Source: Lunularia cruciata (Eukaryota; Streptophyta; Marchantiopsida; Lunulariales; Lunulariaceae). From it: a stretch of 64,000 nucleotides of DNA. Location of the stretch: positions 46,205,473 through 46,269,472 of the forward strand of contig OX419758.1 of the NCBI GenBank assembly GCA_948567375.1, given 5' to 3'. Of the stretch, positions 53,331 through 64,000 are shown piece by piece (positions within the stretch are counted from its first letter, which is position 1; each line of letters starts with the position of its first letter). The notes below the pieces were generated by a model. The model was not told the origin of the DNA, did no database searches, and saw nothing but the letters and a program-made list of their open reading frames with translations. The translations under genes and the position numbers were made by a program.

Positions 53331-54540
53331 AGGATTGCTCCTCAATTCAATGCTCAACTCAACTCCCTTGAGTCTCAAAAATGCCCACTTTTTGCTCTTC
53401 ACCAACTTTTTGTACAAAACAAAGGTCTGATTTTGTGCAATCTGATCAAGAGACCTATCCATAGCTTTGATCCTTGCCATTTTACAATCAGCATCATAAT
53501 ACATATTGTAAAGGAGACCAAGTCTCTTCTTATGAGAATCTCTTGGAAACAAAGTAGTTGATGTAGATTGAAGAAGTTCAACCAATTGATCATTATGTTG
53601 TTGAAAATCAGAACTCCACTCCATAGAGCTCAATTTCTCTTGGATAGCTTTTTGGCACAAATCTCTCTTGTGAAAATCTAGACAAATTTTCCCTCTAAAG
53701 GCATGGTCAATAAGCAATGTGGTTCTATTGAGGCAAGGAAGAAGGATGGTACAAGATAGAGGTGCATGGTCAGATTCTAGTTGAGGATCTAAAATAGCAA
53801 AATCTGAGACAAGGTGGATATCATTAGCTAAAGTGAGCATATAATTTACGGTGCTTGATCCACCTAAAGCAAAGCATGTGCTCTTACAAGTTTCTGGAAA
53901 TTGAGAAAGGCCATTCAAGATTTTCAAGCTAAAATTGGTACCAAAGCTCACAAAGTGCTCACTCATGGGGTTGGACATAGAATCTTTGGAAGAGCAAGAC
54001 CAAGCACTAGAATCATCTATCAAGGTACAAAAAGGGTCATCACAAGGTTACTCAACTTAGGGATCTGAGAGACTTGGATCCTAGCATTGAAATCACCAAG
54101 AACAAGTACTACACCTTTACTTTGAAACTCCAACCCATCCTTTGTCAAGGAGTGGAAAGGTTGTATGGTGTTGAGAGCTCCACTTGAGTAGATTAGTGAT
54201 GTCAATGGAGCAAAGTAACAAGCAGCAAGGAAGCAAGGTATAACAACTCCACCAATCTTCAACCATTGGTATTGTCCACTTGAGTCTTGGCCTATCAAAG
54301 AGACTGGTTTTTCAAAGCCAAATCTGACGTTAGTAGCAATACCTCAAAGCCCCTTCCTTTGTGTTGCCTCCGCTTGTTCTAGGTTGAACCAACAAGAGTG
54401 AAACCTTCAATGTCTTCAATGTTGTTTCCTTCATGTTCCCATGTCTCCGCAAGATTCATCAGATCAGCATCATCCCACAAAGGCTTAGCGCTAGAGTACT
54501 TGGTATGTGTGAGCCCATGAACATTCCAAAATAGCACTCT
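53319..54540 (-). pseudogene. LINE-2 endonuclease and linker to RT
   Basis: 54300-54540 in broken frames starts the APE-type endonuclease with a WNVHGL-like motif (catalytic Asn) and an LAETW-like motif (Glu). 54020-54298 has VLVLGDFNARI (Asp/Asn pair). 53319-54023 (234 codons) has NYMLTLANDIHLVSDFAILDPQLESDHAPL with the terminal SDH triad, followed by the linker FPRDSHKKRLGLLYNMYYDADCKMARIKAMDRSLDQ. All APE landmarks are present in order, across two or three frames. Confidence 0.85.
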
Positions 54541-54555
54541 AAGGATTTGGAATTG

Positions 54556-55287
54556 CTATGAATTAGTTGACAATTTCTTTTGAGTAATCATAACTCTATT
54601 ATCTCTCAAGAATACAACAAAACCTGCTTGTTGAGCCTTCTTCACTTTTGCTAATTCTCCCTTCTTTGCTTGCCATTGGAGAGATGTGAGATCAGGGTCC
54701 AACCAGATGTGCCGCCCCTTCAGTATAGCCTTGTTTGCTATCACTAAATTCCTTTGAGTTTCTGAGCCAAACCTCATCAAAATGCTTCTTGGTTGTGGAC
54801 CTTTCTGTCCCAATCTATATGCTTGCACAATTTGAGGATCATGGACTCTCAAATAATCAGCAATAAACTTACACACTATGGCCTTGGTGTCTTCCTTCTC
54901 AATCTTTGGTAAACTTGAAATCCTCAAGTTCTTCATTCTTACCAGTTGGTTCTCCTTCTCAACCTCATGCTCTTGCAAGTAAGAGATTTGAGCCACCTTA
55001 GTAGCTTCAGCATATGACTTCATCTTGACCTCTAATGTGTCAATAATCTCCTGCAACTCTCCATTTTGTGAAGCAATGTTGGTGACTTGTGCTCCCAAGG
55101 GAGCAACCTTCTTAGTAGCATCCACAATACCCTTGGTGGAATCTAACATCAAACTACTGCTTTTCTTGAGTTCTTGGATATCTAGGGTGATTGAATTCAG
55201 AGAATTTTTCATAGTCATGACAGCTGCTCTTACGGTTTCCAAATCTTCCATAAGAGTGTTCATGCATTGAGACATAGGGGCAAACAA
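54556..55287 (-). CDS. LINE-2 ORF1, L1-ORF1-like RNA-binding protein
   Basis: 243 codons, open. Residues about 1-125 are coiled coil in character (MNTLMEDLETVRAAVMTMKN, IDTLEVKMKSYAEATK). Residues about 118-185 look like the RRM of L1 ORF1p: RMKNLRISSLPKIEKEDTK, VCKFIADYL, PQIVQAYRLGQKG, RSILMRFGSETQRNLVIANK. The C-terminal domain follows: KGRHIWLDPDLTSLQWQAKKGELAKVKKAQQAG. There is no CCHC zinc knuckle, unlike most plant L1 ORF1 proteins. The true start may lie upstream (frame opens near 55400). It would bind LINE RNA as a chaperone trimer. Confidence 0.8.
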   Translation of the reverse strand: MFAPMSQCMNTLMEDLETVRAAVMTMKNSLNSITLDIQELKKSSSLMLDSTKGIVDATKKVAPLGAQVTNIASQNGELQEIIDTLEVKMKSYAEATKVAQISYLQEHEVEKENQLVRMKNLRISSLPKIEKEDTKAIVCKFIADYLRVHDPQIVQAYRLGQKGPQPRSILMRFGSETQRNLVIANKAILKGRHIWLDPDLTSLQWQAKKGELAKVKKAQQAGFVVFLRDNRVMITQKKLSTNS

Positions 55288-56570
55288 GCTCTTGAGATCC
55301 TTGTGGAAGTCATTTTCTTTTCTTTACATTTCAGCAAGATGTTGTTGTTTTGAAGCTATATCAACAATGTCTTGCACCATCTTGGAAGCTTCATTCTAGA
55401 AGCTCCAAAGTGTTACTATGAAAATATATCCTCTACTTCACTCAAGCTCTACAAACTTGGACTCTTGGAATTTTAGTTTGCAAAATCTGAAAACTTTTTA
55501 GCAGATTTCAAATTCCCATGGTTTCTATTTCATAGAATGATACTCTTCATAAATCTATATCCACCAATAGCTCTACAAATACTTGTTCTAATTATCCAAA
55601 AATCTACTCATTTGGACTTGTGTATCAAAAATTATAAACTTTTGAATTTGCACTTTCTTACATGAAATTTGTTAAATCCTAAAAATTTCAAAAATTCCCA
55701 GCCTTGGCAACAATAGATAAAAATCTAAAAGTGAGATTTCATGAGCTCTTGAAGAACTCTTTCAAACAAACCAAAAATGAACTCATTTGAGGAAATAAAT
55801 ATTGAGATATGGCCTCTAGAGTTTTCTATGCTTAACTTCTAAACCTCATTGAGTCACAAAATTCAAATGCTTATAACTTCAATCACAAAGCTTCAATTTC
55901 TATGAAAATAGTTTCAATCAATAGCTCTTGACAAGATGCTTCTAATGAGATCAAGATCTCCTCATTTGAAGATGTGAGTCCAAAGTTCTAGCCTCTGAAA
56001 CTTGCAGATTTGAGCACCACCAAGCGCACAGGATCACAGATTGATGAAACACAAAACTTGCTCCACAGAACTCCAACTTCATAAAAAATTTATTCAAAAG
56101 AAAGCTCTTCCACAGTTGTTCCTAATGAGCCTAAGATTGAAACATTTGGACATGGAACCAAAAAGTTACAATGTGTTGAAATTTGAGCTCAAACCCTAAA
56201 ATTTGCCAAAGATGATAGAATTGAAATCTTCATAACTTTATGTGTGGATGTGATCTTTGAGCATGTTTAGTATCAATCAAAAGAGCTTCCCATGGTGCAC
56301 ATCCAATGCCACAAAAGTCATTCCATTTGGACACCATATGATGAAGATTCAAATTCCCAAATCTGGATCCCCTGTTAGAAATTTCAATCAATCATAACTT
56401 TTTGCAAAGAGCTAAGATCAATGCAATCTTGGTAGCTATGGAAAGCTCTTTGCAAAGCACTTCTTAAAACACCAGAACCACAGTTTTTAGACATGTATGT
56501 AGTGAGATATGGCTTGCCAAACTTTTGAGACTCCTCTCCTCTCAAACTTTTGAATCCTCTCCCATTACCC
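55288..56570 (-). other. LINE-2 5' region, no gene seen
   Basis: About 1.3 kb of AT-rich sequence upstream of ORF1 with repeated 'cataacttt..' and 'aaagctctt..caa' phrases; probably the LINE 5' UTR. No coding region is convincing. Confidence 0.5.
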
Positions 56571-56580
56571 ATTACATATG

Positions 56581-57086
56581 GAGTTTATGGATGAGTTAAT
56601 AAAGACTAAAAAAGTAGTAAATAGGCCAAATTAGCCAAGAATTATAAGAATATTTTAGAAGCATCTAGGAATTTACTTGGTACCTTCCAAATATTGGGTA
56701 ATGTGCATGTCATGTGGTGACTTCTAGGAGGAAACTTTTTGGGAAACTTCTTGGCTATCTTAGCTTGCACACCAAGTAGGTGGCTTCTAGAAGGAATCTT
56801 CTTGGGAAGATTCCAAACTAGTTTAGCTTGCACACCAAGTGTGCAACTTCTAGAAGGATTTTTCTCAAGAAAATTCCCAATTAGCTTGGCTTGCACTCTA
56901 AGAAGGCGGCTTTTAAGAAACTTCATGAAAATCTTCTCAAGAGCCTAATATATCCCTTATAAATACCAAAGCCCAATTTCATGCTAGGCATTTGGAGTTT
57001 TCTCATTCAAGAGTCTCAATATGATGGAAGATCAAAGTGAAAACTTTGATCTTCTATTCTCCTATTTCTCTTCTTGGTCTTTTACA
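56581..57086 (+). mobile_element. 3' LTR of chromovirus B1 (remainder)
   Basis: Resumes with GAGTTTATGGATGAG, which follows the first 12 LTR bases at 41637-41648, and ends CTTTTACA. TSD TTGAA follows at 57087-57091. Contains the same 'gcttgcacaccaagt' repeats as 36590-37048. Confidence 0.9.
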
Positions 57087-57091
57087 TTGAA

Positions 57092-58588
57092 GAACTTTAA
57101 CCAATTGATCACTCTATTGTTGAAAATTAGAACTCCACTCCATAGTGCTCAACTTCTCATTGTTGGTACAAATCTCTCTTGTGAAAATCTAGACAAAGTT
57201 TCCCTCTAGGGGCATGCTCAATAGGTAATGTGGTGTAAGAAAGAAGGACGACAAAGGATTGAAGTGCATGATCATATTCAGGTTGAAGATCTAAACAACA
57301 AAATCAGAAACACAATGTATGTCACTAGGTGAGGTCAACATGTAATCTTTGCTACTTGTAATACTCCAAGGATAGGAGAAGAGAGAAAACACAGACTTCA
57401 CACTCAAACATTCGATCCTCCAAAGGAGCACCTTCTCTTTATTATATAGACCAAGAGAGTCTACTCCAAGGAGGCTCCTCCATAGCATTAGGCACACAGA
57501 TAGGTGACATGTCAGCAAGCTCCACCCTTGGATTACTTACTTGGATGGGTGACATGTCGATCTAGGTCCTATCTAGCTGGTCAAACAAGCTTTGACCAAA
57601 GAGAATCTTTTAGGGAATCTTCCTGTAGGAGTCTTAGAATCACGTAAGGTACCGTTGAAAAGCTCTTGACAAGACAAACCAGGGGGGAGGGAAGGCCAGC
57701 CTTTCCTCCATAGGGGGGGGATCAATACATGTTTGAGGCCTACTTCATCCGTTTAGGCCTCCGAAATTGCCTTCAAAGATTGAAGGCATATTTTGATTCC
57801 TACTCTATTAGTAGAAGTCCCCTTTTGGTGATACCTCTTTCTGATCTGTTTAGTCCATCATGTGTAACATCCTTCCAGATGTTACCAAACCAATTCTCAC
57901 CTTTAAATTATATGTCTAGCTATTGGTTCTAAGGTTCTCAAGTCCATTTTGGTTTCTGCCCTATTAGTAGAAGTACTCTTTTGGTGATACTTCTATTTGA
58001 TCTATTTTGACCATCATGTATAACATCATTCTAGATGTTACCAAACTAGCTCTTGGTATTACACTACTAGATCCACTAGAAGCAAAGCATGTGCTATTGC
58101 AAGTTTCACAAAATTGAGAAGGGCCATTCAAAATCTTCAAGCTACAGTTAGTACTAAAGCTCAAAAAGTGCTCATCAGATCTAGGGAAGAGCGGGACCAA
58201 GCACTAGAATCATTTATCAAGGTATGAATAGAGTCATTCTCAAGGTCACTAAACTCAAGAATATGAGAGGTTTGGATCCTAACATTGAAATCAGCAAGAA
58301 CAATTACTACACCTTTACTTTGAAACTCCATCCTTTGTCAAGGAATGGAAAGGTTGCATGGTGTTGAATGCTCCACTTGAGTAAATTGGTAATGCCAATA
58401 GAGAAAAGTAACAAACAGCAAGGAAGCAATGTGTAACAACTCATCCAATTTTCAACCATTTGTATTGTCTACTTGAGTCTTGGCCTATCAAAGTGACTGA
58501 GTTTTGAAAGCCAAATCTGATATAAGTAACAATACCTCCAAAGCCTTTTCCTCCATGTTCCTCTGCTTGTTCCATGTCAACAAGAATG
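57092..58588 (-). pseudogene. LINE-1 endonuclease fragment
   Basis: Collinear with 53572-54400: 'ccaattgatca', 'gaactccactccatag', 'cttgtgaaaatctagacaaa' and, after the LTR, 'aaagcaaagcatgtgct', 'gccattca', 'ttggcctatcaaag'. Encodes the decayed endonuclease. Interrupted by a family A solo LTR. The LINE stops at about 58588, its 5' truncation point. Confidence 0.85.
57357..58063 (-). mobile_element. Family A solo LTR in LINE-1
   Basis: 707 bp, TGTAATACTCC to GGTATTACA, intact TG/CA ends. Perfect TSD CTACT at 57352-57356 and 58064-58068. LINE sequence continues without loss on both sides, as judged against LINE-2. Contains two U3 units and the TATATAATAAAG region on the minus strand. Confidence 0.97.
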
Positions 58589-61500
58589 GTTAGCAATCAA
58601 GTAATGAGAGTGGTTAGCATTCTTATAAATAGACATTCAATCCTCTTGAGATTGTGGATTTAATTTAAAATCCTTTAATATGTTATATATTTCTAGTAAA
58701 AAGAAATCTAAAAAATATGTCTGTATATATAATTAATAATTAATGATATTGAAAAATAAATTCACAATAAGGCATATGTAGAGAGTATATCATCTATGTA
58801 GAACAAGTACAAGCTCATTGTACATTGTAATAATGAGTAAAGATTGCAATCATCTTGGTCCACTTGTATAGAATAAATTATAATCTTGTTGACTTTTGCA
58901 AGTAAGGTACTTTAAAATACATTATTAGTTGATAAAACATTATTACTTATCAATTGATTTGTGTGATATGCATAGAATTATATATCTTGTTGGAGGTAAG
59001 TTAGTGATCTTGCATTGTTTTATCTAGATTTGTGTATAGATATAAATATAGATGGTGATTTAGTGGACATGTAATATTTAGTAAATAATTTCTTGAAATT
59101 TTTTATTTATGATTACTTAAATGTAAAATTTGTGTTTTTGGTTAATATGTCATATTTAATTTCTGATTTAAATGGCTTTCTTCCCACATAATATTTTATG
59201 TTTGAAAACATCAAATTTCTAGCCCAATTTAAATATTCTAAATCAATATGTTTGTGGTGCATCAATCTATGCTCAAAGAATTAAGTTGTATACCAATTAA
59301 ACATTTTTTGCTTTATTTTGAACAAAGTATAACTTCAAATTGAGAAGATCTCAATAAATATTTTGCTCATACTCTGGTGATGGATGAATAAAGGCTCTGG
59401 AAAGTAGATACTATACTTTGAAAGAATTATGAAATAAAATAAATTTCAGATACTATAATATATATAATTTTATATATTGGTAGATCTATTGTTGTGTGAT
59501 TTGTACAACTTCCTCATTATTTAATATGAAATTTAAAAAGAATTTATTCTAGAAGAAGAAGAAAGTATTATAGAATTAATGAAAAGCTAGAGATATGATA
59601 GAACACTATAACATATTTTGATTACTTATTTAGAATTTAATCAACACTTGGAAGCATTTTGAATGAGATACATAGAGGAGTCTAGATTAATGTAAGAAAC
59701 TAAAATAAAAATTTTATTTGAGAAACTTGAAACTGGTCACATGTCTCGTGAAGAAGATATAAGATTTTTCAAGTTGCAAAATGTGTTCTAAATTTAATAT
59801 CTCTTGTTCAAGTTGTTAATCATTGGCTTTGAAATTTTGATATTTAGTTGGATGAGAAGAGAGAGAGTAGAGGGAGTGAAGTTTTACATGAGTAGAGGGT
59901 AAGAAAATAGTTGATTTATGAAAGAAAAAGAGAGTAGAGGAGAAGAAATAGCAAGTAGAGAGAGAAATTTGTCCAATTGAAGTACAAGGATGGCAAACGA
60001 TATTGGAGACTATGAGCAAGAATTAGAAATGGTAATTGTGGAGGTCCATAAGAGGCTACTAGTAAATCTAGTACCATATTCTTCTTAATTTTACACTTTG
60101 ATTTTATTATAATTTATCTATTGGGCATGGTTTGATAAAAATTTATGAGTAGAACTTATGCAAAGATTATCTTTCACGCAAGGGATACTTCTAGTGACCA
60201 TTGTATGTGTATTGTATGTGCTAGAAGGAAGAACTCATTGATATTTTATACCATAATGGATAATAACTCAAAAGTAAATCTCCCACTCACTCCTCAAATT
60301 TCTTGTGCCAAATCTCCTCTAAAATAATAAATAAGGAAAGACTTCACTAATTTTAATATGGAAGGTGTTTCCTTCCCACTCATCAAAAGGATCATCTACT
60401 GTTAAATATTAGTCCAAGAGCAACCACCATAATAATACTGACACTCTCAAGTAGGAGATCTCACTCTTTACTCGACAAAGATAGAAGAGGAGACACAAAG
60501 TCTCATTCCTCTCTATCTATTGACGTAAAGAATAGATATATTTCATCTCATAAGCCTTCTTTATATACTCGCCAAAGTTACTATAGTAAGTAGTACATTT
60601 TCAACTTAGTAAAATCCTTTCTTTACCTAACTTATCTTAGGTAATAAATTTAGGTCAATAGACCTTTATATGGGTTATTTTTTGGCCTCATACGACACCC
60701 TTTAGAAACTTACAAGCATATTTCTTAAGGATATAGTATATATTCCTAATTGAAAATACAATATATTTTATGTTTAAGGCAAATTAACCTAACTCTAATA
60801 CCCAAAGGGCACCTAATTTGGTCAAGCCATTGAATTTAACATTTCTTATACACCAAATCAATTTGTACATGTAATATCCAAGATGGAGATTCCACTTTAA
60901 TCTAAAGTTTGTCCATAAGATCACACTCTAATATAATCTAATTTAAGCTTCACTATAGTGTCCTTTTGTATATATAGTTCTTAAAATTTATATCTTTCTC
61001 TTTTTTTCCCTTAATACTTTAGTTAGAGATGCCTTTAGCTTAGTTATTACTAAATTTATATAATTGTAGCTAACTCTAGATCACCAAAATATTACTAGAT
61101 ATTAGAGATTGTAGTGTACCATAGGATCACAAGACACTAAGTACAGAAAAAGAGACAAATACCCAACCTTCTTTTTGAAAAATATGTAGAACTAAGACGA
61201 TGAAATAATAGGGAGTACAAATAGAGCTTTTGAATTCCAAAAAAAAACCTTTAATAACAACATCTAAGCTTTGTGAAGGTCTCAAAGAAAATGTAATAAT
61301 ATCATATTAAAGTAGTATTCATTTTAGTAGGATTTATAATGTTAATATAACAAGGAGTGCTTCTAGTATATATAAATTCTCTACATCTATCTAACTATTT
61401 ATAGTCTAACAAATTAGTAGTACCTCTATATTCATCTATATCATCATCTAATCTAAGTGGGCTCAACTCTTGGATTGGAAAAACTAGCTGAAACAAATAT

Positions 61501-62345
61501 TCATCTATTACCAAATCATTGTTCCTAGATTAATATTTTTGTTTAGAAAAAGATAAATAACTTCAATATGTCCTTCATCACTCTTGTTTAAGTATGATCC
61601 TTAATTCCTCTTGTTTGAATGGGATCAATAACCTTTGTAAATAATACAAATATTTTATGTAGTAGTCTTATAGGTTATCTTATTATAATTTTTATTTTAA
61701 CAAGACAAGCACTGACTTCAGCATTTGAACTCTTTTCCTTTTTATAGGGCTTCTTTGCTATTCTTTTTGGCCCTATTTCCCATAGTTCTTTGTCTAAACA
61801 AAGAGCAACAACTTAAGCAATATACTTGTGGTTTGATTATCATTTTCAAGGTATTCAAACTTAATCGCTTCCATCCAATGATGTTTGTATCATGTTGCAT
61901 TCCACTATTTGGATGGCTTTTATTGTTAGTCATGCTTGGAGAGAAGACATATGTATGTTACTTTTTTCAATAGCTAGTGGAGGAGTTCCACACAATTATG
62001 GAGATCCATAGTGGGAATGGTAAGAACATACTTTGTATATATAGTGTGCAAGGAATAACTAATACATTGGTAGTTCTAGAGTGAGAATTGTAAAAAAGCA
62101 CTTTGTATATATATTGCATGCTTGAGTGCTCCATACATAATCTACAAAGTATATCCTTTTTAGACAATCTTCTGCTATTTTATTGGCACATGGTCATAGT
62201 GTATGTTGCATCTCAAAATAAATACATGAAAAGAAACTATTATATCTTTTTCACTTTTTTGTTGTTGTCTTGTCACTATTTGATAAAATACTATTATTTT
62301 GTGAATACTATCTATGTAGTAGTGAATACTATTTGTGTATCTCTA
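58589..62345. other. AT-rich intergenic stretch, no gene seen
   Basis: 3.7 kb of AT-rich sequence. Short open frames (for example 60145-60327 and 61725-61973) show no domain and no conservation signal. No LTR, LINE or tRNA feature recognised; it may include transposon remnants too old to see. Confidence 0.5.
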
Positions 62346-63235
62346 GACTTGCTCATCTTACCACATGGGAGTTGAAGAAGGTGTTATTCAGATCTCTTGT
62401 ACAGCCAATGGTTTCTATGGTGTTCAGATTTGGGATCCATGTACTATGAAGACATGGTGGCAAAAGGTTGAGAGAGCTCAAAAAATGTTTTTGTGTGATG
62501 AAATTAGTGTGAGGACTGAAACTCCTTATGTTTTGTTGCTTGCTGAAATAGGGTTTTTGTCTCTTGAGGTTGAAGCTTTGTTCTTATCTCTCACATATGC
62601 CACTAAGGTGAGGTGGTGCATGTAACATGAGAGACTTCCATACCAAGCTCTTTGTAAAACTCTATCTATTGGTTGCTATACAGATCTGATTGCATGGGCT
62701 ACAAGGTGGAACATTTCTAAGCAACATTGTAGCTTGGAGCCTATTGCATTACGAGAGGTGATCAAGGAGAAGTTCTTACATTGTCTATGGCATGAACCTG
62801 GTATCAAGATGGTGTTCTATAAGTAGTTTGTAAATCCTATGTTTATGTATTGTGAGCAATATTATCTCTTGGCAAGGATCTCTACTTCACTTAGATATGT
62901 CATTGCTCAGTATAGAACTAGCACCCATAGAAAAGAAGGAGAACAAGGACGTTGGACGGATATAGAGCATTCCGTGCAACTTTGTATCATCTGCACATTC
63001 ATGTTTCTTTATTCGATGGTTTTGTTCCCAGCAGATTAGATTGAAATATCATATTAGTAGTAGTGATTTCTCTACTCTCCTCCAACTTGACGCTTTAGCA
63101 TTAGGGAAGTATATGACCAAGATTAATCTACATTGGATCAGTTGATTATAGATGGGTAGGTGCACTAGTTTCAAATTTAATGTGATTTGAATTGTGTTTT
63201 TTGGCCTTTTTGTGCTTTATATTTCATTGTTTATA
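62346..63235 (+). mobile_element. LINE-3, 3' fragment
   Basis: Plus-strand copy of the same LINE family, beginning in the post-RT region (LLILPHGS at 62346; TWWQKVERAQKMFLCDEISVRTETPYVLLLAEIGFLSLEVEALFLSLTYATK at 62455-62610) and running through the Cys/His region to the tail TTTCATTGTTTATAT. It is uninterrupted and 5'-truncated, and gives the uninterrupted reference for the sites where LINE-1 was hit (for example ATGTAAGAA). Confidence 0.9.
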
Positions 63236-64000
63236 TATATTTTCAAATATATAAAACTATAAAATTATACCTTTGCACTTCAATGAATATACCTCTATCT
63301 TCTTCATTACTCTTTTCAATATATATGAGATTATATCATTGTATCTGAGATTTCTAGCAACATAATAGCGGAACATCTAGACAAACAAATAGTCCCATCA
63401 CCTTCAAGTTTGACATCAGATTTAGAATCTTGAAGTATAGGGTAATCAAACTTAGTGCCTTAAATTTTAGAGATGGTTTTGGACGTTCCCGGAGCTCCCG
63501 TTAACATCCAAGTTTGGGGTTTAGGGTCAAGCACCAATATTCAAGACGCTAAGCTTGATGTTTCAGTACTACTCATGAACTTATAAAATTGGTACCCAGA
63601 TTTCATAATTAATTGCAGAATCAAACATATACATTTTAGCAAACTTGTGTTAAATATCCGACGAAAAAAAAAGTAAAAGTTCAACAGGGAGATGAGCGAC
63701 TTGGATTTGCAGTTGCTAGACTGGAGTATTACCTTTGTTTCACTTGCACCATCAACTTAGAATTATACTAATATTTTATTTTGGGAATAATACTACAATA
63801 AATTACCCTTAAAATATTATATGTAAAATTTCCTCTTTACCTTACTATGAATGTTTCAAAAATAAACTTTTTTTAGGAAATGTATGAATTTTTATTTTAT
63901 TTTTTGGTAAATTTCGAAGCCAACAAGAACTGACGTGACTCTTTAGATTCACGCATTGGTTGGGATTTTCAAGCCAAGCAAGAATTGACAAGACCACATC
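63236..64000. other. No gene seen
   Basis: AT-rich sequence after LINE-3. Nothing recognised. Confidence 0.5.

Larger units (their letters stand above)
41649..56580 (-). mobile_element. LINE-2, nearly full length, split by element X
   Basis: Minus-strand LINE in two pieces (41649-42133 and 51644-56570, about 5.4 kb together). Order from high to low coordinates: 5' region, ORF1 (55287-54556), endonuclease (54540-53750), RT (about 53320-52390), C-terminal region (52290-51680) and Cys/His motif (41959-41744), then a tail ATTGTTTGTTT without poly(A). It sits in the 3' LTR of B1 between similar short target copies at 41639-41648 and 56571-56580. Confidence 0.88.
36590..57086 (+). mobile_element. 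Chromovirus B1, full structure with nested insertion in its 3' LTR
   Basis: Plus-strand Ty3/gypsy element: 5' LTR 36590-37048, PBS 37050-37064, gag-pol to 41600, PPT to 41636, then a 3' LTR of which 41637-41648 is followed by 14.9 kb of nested LINE-2 and the rest is 56581-57086. TSD TTGAA at 36585-36589 and 57087-57091, inside LINE-1. Excluding nested DNA it is about 5.6 kb. Coding parts carry many stops. Confidence 0.9.
29977..58588 (-). mobile_element. LINE-1, 5'-truncated, split by nested insertions
   Basis: One LINE in pieces: 29977-30313, 30787-30941, 34802-36589, 57092-57356 and 58069-58588, all minus strand and collinear with LINE-2. Every interruption is flanked by a TSD made of LINE sequence (TAGTC, TAAGA, TTGAA, CTACT), proving that the pieces were once continuous. 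The 3' end is at about 29977 (tail GATTGTTCATTGTT on the minus strand). The 5' end at about 58588 lies in the endonuclease domain, so the insertion was already 5'-truncated. The LINE's own TSD is unclear; AATCAA on both sides is a weak candidate. Confidence 0.9.

Noticed and set aside
61725-61973. 82-codon plus-strand frame with hydrophobic segments
   Set aside because: Looks like a small membrane protein, but AT-rich codon usage and TTT/TTA runs explain the hydrophobicity; there is no supporting context.

Overview
The window looks like plant nuclear DNA from a large, AT-rich, transposon-packed genome. A seed plant is certain enough; a gymnosperm is my best guess, from the density of old, stop-riddled LTR elements with almost no host genes, but nothing in the sequence proves it. 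The only convincing host gene is a compact, intact, single-exon gluconokinase on the minus strand (26764-27333). Nearly everything else is retroelement sequence, most of it broken, and much of it can be untangled by following target-site duplications (TSDs).

Layout. 1-8.0 kb: two diverged direct copies (310-2940 and 4025-8012) of an unidentified repeat with a decayed minus-strand coding remnant, a tRNA-like SINE head, degenerate minisatellites and inverted arms. 8.0-9.0 kb: an integrase scrap of chromovirus family B with a family A LTR in it. 9.8-22.3 kb: the 3' two-thirds of a plus-strand Athila/Tat-like Ty3/gypsy element (RT, RNase H, integrase, polypurine tract, then a very long 3' LTR). 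That LTR is split by a complete family A chromovirus (12875-18971, TSD ATTGG). 22.3-25.9 kb: gag/protease remnant of a family B chromovirus, another family A LTR, a Ty1/copia gag remnant and a possible copia LTR. 25.9-29.9 kb: the gene-bearing island with gluconokinase, an extreme AT-rich block and a foldback (MITE-like) element.

29.98-58.59 kb is one LINE insertion (LINE-1, minus strand) blown apart by later insertions. Directly into it went a family B solo LTR (TSD TAGTC), a 3.86-kb giant solo LTR (TSD TAAGA), a plus-strand family B chromovirus B1 (36590-57086, TSD TTGAA) and a family A solo LTR (TSD CTACT). The 3' LTR of B1 was hit by a nearly full-length LINE-2. LINE-2 was hit by an unclassified element X (direct repeat GGTACT). 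X was hit by a minus-strand chromovirus B2, and B2 by a family A solo LTR. 58.6-64 kb is AT-rich sequence with one more LINE 3' fragment.

Points of biological interest: the giant LTR carries a long coiled-coil coding region inside the LTR itself, seen in two independent copies; family B LTRs carry perfect four-unit heat-shock-element arrays; the LINE family has an L1-ORF1-like protein but no poly(A) tail; and element X has no recognisable relatives from sequence alone. No tRNA, rRNA, CRISPR array or bacterial-type feature was seen.
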